Part shown: positions 12,483 to 15,578 of the stretch, one piece after another
Layout of the letters: every line of letters begins with the position of its first letter
Numbering within the stretch: the stretch's first letter is position 1
Assembly (NCBI GenBank): GCA_003222555.1
Contig: QHWL01000062.1
Span: 1-15,578 of the forward strand
Length of the DNA: 15,578 nt
Direction: 5' to 3'
Origin: Acidobacteriota bacterium
GTDB lineage: Bacteria; Acidobacteriota; Vicinamibacteria; Vicinamibacterales; CAVVIG01
Position numbers and translations under genes: made by a program
The notes under the pieces: model-generated
Databases searched by the model: none
What the model was told of the DNA's origin: nothing
The model's input: the letters and a program-made list of their open reading frames with translations, nothing else

Positions 12483-13295
12483 TTGACCTTGAACGAGATA
12501 TTCACCTGGACTCGGGTTCGTCACGCCGAGGCCGACAGGCGGCAGCGTCCGGGCGACAGCCGGACAGCTTCGAGCCAGAGGCGGACCGGCTCGAAGGACA
12601 GGCGCAAAGGCCTGTGCCGCCTCGGGTTCGGCTTGTTGTGCCTCGGAATAGCCGCGCCGGCGAGCGCCCAAATCTACTCCTGGCGCGACCTCAACGGCAA
12701 TCTCGTCCTGTCGAATCGACCCAAGGGTGGAGGGCCCAATTCCTATGTGGTCCCCAAAGCCGAGTCGATTCGGGCCACTCGTCCCGTTGCGGCCGATCGC
12801 GGCGTCGTTTACGACGACATCATCTCTGAGCATTCGCGCGTTCATCGCGTGCGGACCGACTTGGTTCGCGCCGTCGTGCAGGTGGAGTCGGGGTTCAATC
12901 CGTATGCGCGATCGCCCAAGGGCGCGCTTGGCCTGATGCAGTTGATGCCCTCGATCATTCAGCAGTTCGCCGTGCGAAATCCATTCAATCCGGTCGAGAA
13001 CGTTAGCGCGGGCGTCGCGTACCTCCGCCAACTGTTGGATCGCTATCAAGACAACGAGACGCTGGCCCTGGCGGCCTACAACGCAGGACCGGCCGCGGTC
13101 GACCGGCACGGCCAGAACGTGCCGCCCTACCGCGAGACCCAGAATTATGTGCAGCGGATCAACCGGATGACGGTCCCGCCGAAGCCCGACCACCGGATCT
13201 ATAAAACGACGGAAGTTCTAAACGGCCGTTCGGTGCCGCGATATTCGGACCATAAGCCAGCCAGCGACGGATTTGTGGTCGTCGGAGCAAGATAA
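12483..13295 (+). CDS. Secreted lytic transglycosylase with DUF4124 and SLT domains
   Basis: An exported murein hydrolase that cleaves peptidoglycan between MurNAc and GlcNAc with 1,6-anhydro product formation. From the most upstream start (TTG 12483, 270 residues): a long Arg-rich N-terminus (1-43), a short signal peptide (RRKGLCRLGFGLLCLGIAAPASA, cleavage before QIY at about 63), a DUF4124 domain (QIYSWRDLNGNLVLSNRP, 63-80), then a soluble-lytic-transglycosylase domain. The latter has catalytic E135 in VQVESGFNPYA, SPKGALGLMQLMP (144-156), VSAGVAYLRQLLDRY and ALAAYNAGP (195-203). The start is uncertain: TTG 12483, TTG 12489 or a non-AUG codon nearer the signal peptide. There is no ATG or GTG in frame before the signal peptide, and the stretch has unusual inverted repeats. 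It is divergent from mtnB and ends 4 bp from the permease. Confidence 0.88.
   Translation: MTLNEIFTWTRVRHAEADRRQRPGDSRTASSQRRTGSKDRRKGLCRLGFGLLCLGIAAPASAQIYSWRDLNGNLVLSNRPKGGGPNSYVVPKAESIRATRPVAADRGVVYDDIISEHSRVHRVRTDLVRAVVQVESGFNPYARSPKGALGLMQLMPSIIQQFAVRNPFNPVENVSAGVAYLRQLLDRYQDNETLALAAYNAGPAAVDRHGQNVPPYRETQNYVQRINRMTVPPKPDHRIYKTTEVLNGRSVPRYSDHKPASDGFVVVGAR
12537..12622 (+). ncRNA. Candidate structured RNA (cloverleaf-like) at the 5' end of the transglycosylase gene
   Basis: Four nested stems form a compact four-way junction. Closing stem P1: AGGCGGC (12537-12543) with GCCGCCT (12616-12622). P2: GTCCGG (12547-12552) with CCGGAC (12560-12565). P3: CTTCGAGCC (12568-12576) with GGCTCGAAG (12588-12596). 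P4: ACAGGC (12598-12603) with GCCTGT (12610-12615), directly abutting P1, loop GCAAAG. All pairs are Watson-Crick. A competing stem, CCGAGGC (12526-12532) with GCCTCGG (12619-12625), could replace P1 and so act as a switch. It is not a tRNA: the loops lack the T and D consensus. I do not recognise a known riboswitch. Confidence 0.35.
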
Positions 13296-13299
13296 TTCC

Positions 13300-15045
13300 C
13301 TACCCTCCCCTTTCAACCGACACCAAATCCATCCGCTCGTAGGCCGGGGCGATCGCTTCAACGGCCATCAGCACCTCAATGAGCACAACCGCTCCGCAGA
13401 CAGCGGCCGCTGGAATCAGCGCCGCCACGCCGATGAACCGCCGGAATGCAATCCCGACGATCGCGCCCGCCACCGCGCCGGGCAGGATCATGACAACGAG
13501 CGACACCAGCACGCCGCCAAACAGGATGAGGCGCTGCCCCATCGCGTCGAGTCCGCGCGGGCGCTGATCCCCAAGCGGCACCCATGCCGGAAACAGCACG
13601 GCGGTCACGTTATGGACGGCGTATTGCGCGGAGACGAGCGCCGGCGCCAGTAGCGCCGCGGCTGAGGAGATTGACAAGCGCCAGGCGAGCGTCACCTCGG
13701 GGAACGCGGCCGCCGAGAATATCGTGGCGCAGACGATGGCGAGCCACCCGACGAGCGTCACCACGCATACGGGCCAGAGCATCTCCCCGCGGATGACGGC
13801 GGAGGCCTTGACCGGCCATGTCTTGAGCAGCTCGAGGTGGCCGAGGTCGGCACGCAAGTCCGTTCTCACAACTTGGGGACCCAACAGCACGACGAAGGCG
13901 GCAGCGGCCAGGGCCATCATGCAGAACGCGGCCGCGCGGCCCCGCGCTTGGCTGGCAGACATCATCAGCGAGCTGATGACCGTCCCGAGGATGATGAGCG
14001 GGGCGAGATAACGAACGAGCGTCGCGCCGCTCGTCGCGCGCAGCATCTGCATCGCGTTCTTCCAGAGGAACGCGCCTTCCGGACGGCCAGACGGCCGAAG
14101 CGTCCAGCCGGTCGTCCGCGCCCGCGGCGTCGGCGTCCTCTGGGCCTCCGTCTTCGCGGCGCGGCGCTCCGCCGCTTCCGCCGTGGCATCCTGAAACGCT
14201 TCGTCGCTTCGCAACATCCACGCCGTCGTCACCCCCAGCACTGTCAGAGATCCAGCGAGCGCGGCCAGATACCCGCCTGGCCAGACGGCAAACAGCGGCC
14301 GGGCCAGCGCCGCGAACGGCCACAGCACCATCCCCGGCAGCCCGTGCATCCCCACTCCGCCAAGCCGCGTCACGCCCTCGGAAAAAGTTGTCGGCGCCCG
14401 GTGCAGAAACTCGCGACCCACGGCGTTGCCGACAATCATGAGGGCGGCCACGAGCAGCCCGATCGGCAGCCACGCAATCCGGCGCGCGCCCGCGCCCGAG
14501 GATGCCAGGCGAGCTCGTGCGAGCGTCACGCCGGCAAAATAGACCTTCGATGTGACGAGCAGGAGCCACATCGACAGCGCAAATCGCGCGCGGCTGGCGA
14601 CGGAGTCCGACGGGAAGGCAATCGCCGGAACGATCGCCGCGAACAGCAACCCGAGCTGCGATCGCATCAGGCGATGAATCAACAGATCCCGCCGCAGCAG
14701 CGGCGCCGGAAACAGAAATTGGGTCTCCGCCTCCGTGAAATCGAGGAGCCCGCTCCGGACCGGCAGAAGCCATCCGAGCGTCGCCATCACCAGCAACGCC
14801 ACCCCGGCGACCCCCGCGCCCGCCGTACGAAGAATAAGCAGGACCGTGTCGGGCGTCGGCGTTCGCCGGCCGCGTCGCGCAGAGCCCGCTCGTTCTCCCC
14901 ACATTCGCCCGAGGAATGAGAAATACAGGTATGCGGCGCCGGCGACGGCGCCAATCAGATACCGTGGCTCGCGCAGCCGCCGGAGGCGGACGCGCAGCCG
15001 GTTTCGCGCGGTGCAGACGATGATGTACAGGCTTGGGCTCAGCAC
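13300..15045 (-). CDS. Putative ABC exporter permease
   Basis: A 581-residue polytopic membrane protein, the channel part of an ABC export system encoded with the ATPase just upstream. I count about 12 hydrophobic segments, for example near 30-46, 68-94, 131-145, 157-170, 190-208, 255-280, 355-372, 383-401, 435-460, 470-490, 518-545 and 550-570. A soluble loop rich in Ala/Glu/Arg/Thr lies at about 285-330. The segment LDFTEAETQFLFPAPLLRRD (101-120) resembles the conserved cytosolic motif of the 'putative ABC exporter' family, whose substrate is unknown. GTG 15045 overlaps the ATPase stop by 7 nt, as in a coupled two-gene unit. The stop is 4 bp from that of the transglycosylase. The antisense strand is open over long stretches because of GC bias, but the membrane pattern supports this frame. 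Confidence 0.85.
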   Translation of the reverse strand: MLSPSLYIIVCTARNRLRVRLRRLREPRYLIGAVAGAAYLYFSFLGRMWGERAGSARRGRRTPTPDTVLLILRTAGAGVAGVALLVMATLGWLLPVRSGLLDFTEAETQFLFPAPLLRRDLLIHRLMRSQLGLLFAAIVPAIAFPSDSVASRARFALSMWLLLVTSKVYFAGVTLARARLASSGAGARRIAWLPIGLLVAALMIVGNAVGREFLHRAPTTFSEGVTRLGGVGMHGLPGMVLWPFAALARPLFAVWPGGYLAALAGSLTVLGVTTAWMLRSDEAFQDATAEAAERRAAKTEAQRTPTPRARTTGWTLRPSGRPEGAFLWKNAMQMLRATSGATLVRYLAPLIILGTVISSLMMSASQARGRAAAFCMMALAAAAFVVLLGPQVVRTDLRADLGHLELLKTWPVKASAVIRGEMLWPVCVVTLVGWLAIVCATIFSAAAFPEVTLAWRLSISSAAALLAPALVSAQYAVHNVTAVLFPAWVPLGDQRPRGLDAMGQRLILFGGVLVSLVVMILPGAVAGAIVGIAFRRFIGVAALIPAAAVCGAVVLIEVLMAVEAIAPAYERMDLVSVERGG

Positions 15046-15578
15046 GGCGAGCGCGGCTCCGGCAAGACGGGATCCCGCCCGGTGACGCGAAGGAAGATTT
15101 GCTCGAGACTGGATCCGGCCGCGGCGAGGTCCGCGCGCGAGGCCAGCTCCGCGACCGAGCCGTCGGCGATCTTCCTGCCCCTGTCCATGATGATGACGCG
15201 CGTGCAGATTTCTTCGACCAGATGCAGCAAATGCGACGACACCATGATGGCGGCGCCCCCGCGGCCGCGGGCCAGGATGGTCTCGCGCATGCGGCGGATG
15301 CCGATTGGATCGAGGCCCGTCAGCGGCTCGTCGAACAAGAGCACGGACGCGTCGCGCACCAGCCCGCAGGCGATGACAACTTTCTGGCGCATACCGCGCG
15401 ACAGCTCACCGGGGAGCGACCGCTCTCTCCCGACGAGCTCGAGCTCTTCGACGAGCGCCCGCGCCCGGCGCTCGAAGTCGGCGACGCCGTACAGCCTGGC
15501 TATCAGCCGGAGGTGTTCGTCGACCGTCAGGTACTCGAACAAGTGCGGCTCGTCCGGCATGAACGCCAGCCGGCGCTT
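15039..15578 (-). CDS. ABC transporter ATP-binding protein, 5' end missing
   Basis: The C-terminal 179 residues of an ABC ATPase; the gene continues past the window end, so the Walker A motif and true start are not seen. Visible in order: the post-Q-loop segment FMPDEPHLFEYLTVDEHL, the signature LSRGMRQKV (family LSGGQ), Walker B VLLFDEPLTGLD with the catalytic glutamate, the H-loop SSHLLHLVEE, and the closing IIMDRGRKIADG strand. The Met at 15560 is internal, not a start, since the frame stays open to the edge and the core domain precedes it. The sequence is of the drug/lipid exporter or gliding-type ABC-2 ATPase group. It overlaps the permease by 7 nt and energises that exporter. Confidence 0.92.
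   Translation of the reverse strand, partial: KRRLAFMPDEPHLFEYLTVDEHLRLIARLYGVADFERRARALVEELELVGRERSLPGELSRGMRQKVVIACGLVRDASVLLFDEPLTGLDPIGIRRMRETILARGRGGAAIMVSSHLLHLVEEICTRVIIMDRGRKIADGSVAELASRADLAAAGSSLEQIFLRVTGRDPVLPEPRSPC

Noticed and set aside
12537..12622. tRNA gene at the cloverleaf-like stems
   Set aside because: The stem arrangement is superficially similar, but there is no TTC-type loop, D-loop GG, CCA-compatible acceptor context or proper anticodon-loop size (the P3 loop is 11 nt).
13610..14919. Two long alternative frames (one per strand) across the permease
   Set aside because: Both give Arg-, Gly- or His-rich products without hydrophobic segments, while the chosen frame gives a coherent multi-pass membrane protein.

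Overview
The window is a GC-rich, densely packed bacterial chromosomal segment with no rRNA, tRNA, transposase, phage or CRISPR signal. The gene set points to Acidobacteriota, probably a Vicinamibacteria-like lineage: a large secreted carboxypeptidase-regulatory-like repeat protein, a PilT ATPase, a Hanks-type kinase, a Uma2 nuclease and a methionine-salvage cluster. This placement is inferred from gene content and style; no marker tree was possible.

Layout. Positions 1-270 hold the 3' end of prmA (+). Its last codons lie in the first copy of an imperfect tandem repeat (241-399). Next comes a secreted multi-domain beta-sandwich protein (459-2255, +), convergent with rsmE (2355-3095, -). rsmE is divergent from a Ser/Thr kinase with a C-terminal zinc ribbon (3258-4232, +), and a palindromic repeat fills the divergent gap. 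A co-directional run follows: ilvE (4273-5250), pilT (5260-6408), recX (6398-6865) and alaS (6871-9534), with 9-nt, overlapping and 5-nt junctions. A lone Uma2 nuclease (9693-10274, +) faces the mtnB-mtnD-mtnC operon (12361-10379, -). A secreted lytic transglycosylase (12483-13295, +) converges within 4 bp on an ABC exporter pair, the permease (13300-15045, -) and its ATPase (15039 to the window edge, -).

How the genes relate. PrmA and RsmE modify the ribosome (protein L11 and 16S rRNA). IlvE and AlaS serve amino-acid supply and charging. PilT powers pilus retraction and RecX tempers RecA. MtnB, MtnD and MtnC are three consecutive steps that return methylthioribulose phosphate toward methionine. 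The kinase, transglycosylase and ABC exporter act in signalling and at the envelope. I see no single dedicated novel operon.

The less ordinary signals are mostly non-coding. Sigma-70-like -10 hexamers lie 6-7 nt before the start codons of rsmE, the kinase, alaS and uma2, which suggests leaderless mRNAs. Short-period purine-rich repeat elements sit in two convergent gaps and one divergent gap. A tandem repeat reaches into prmA. A cloverleaf-like set of perfect stems (12537-12622) lies over the poorly protein-like 5' end of the transglycosylase gene. mtnB runs 71 nt into mtnD.

No stretch longer than 300 bases lacks a gene. The longest gaps are 271-458, 3096-3257 and 9535-9692.
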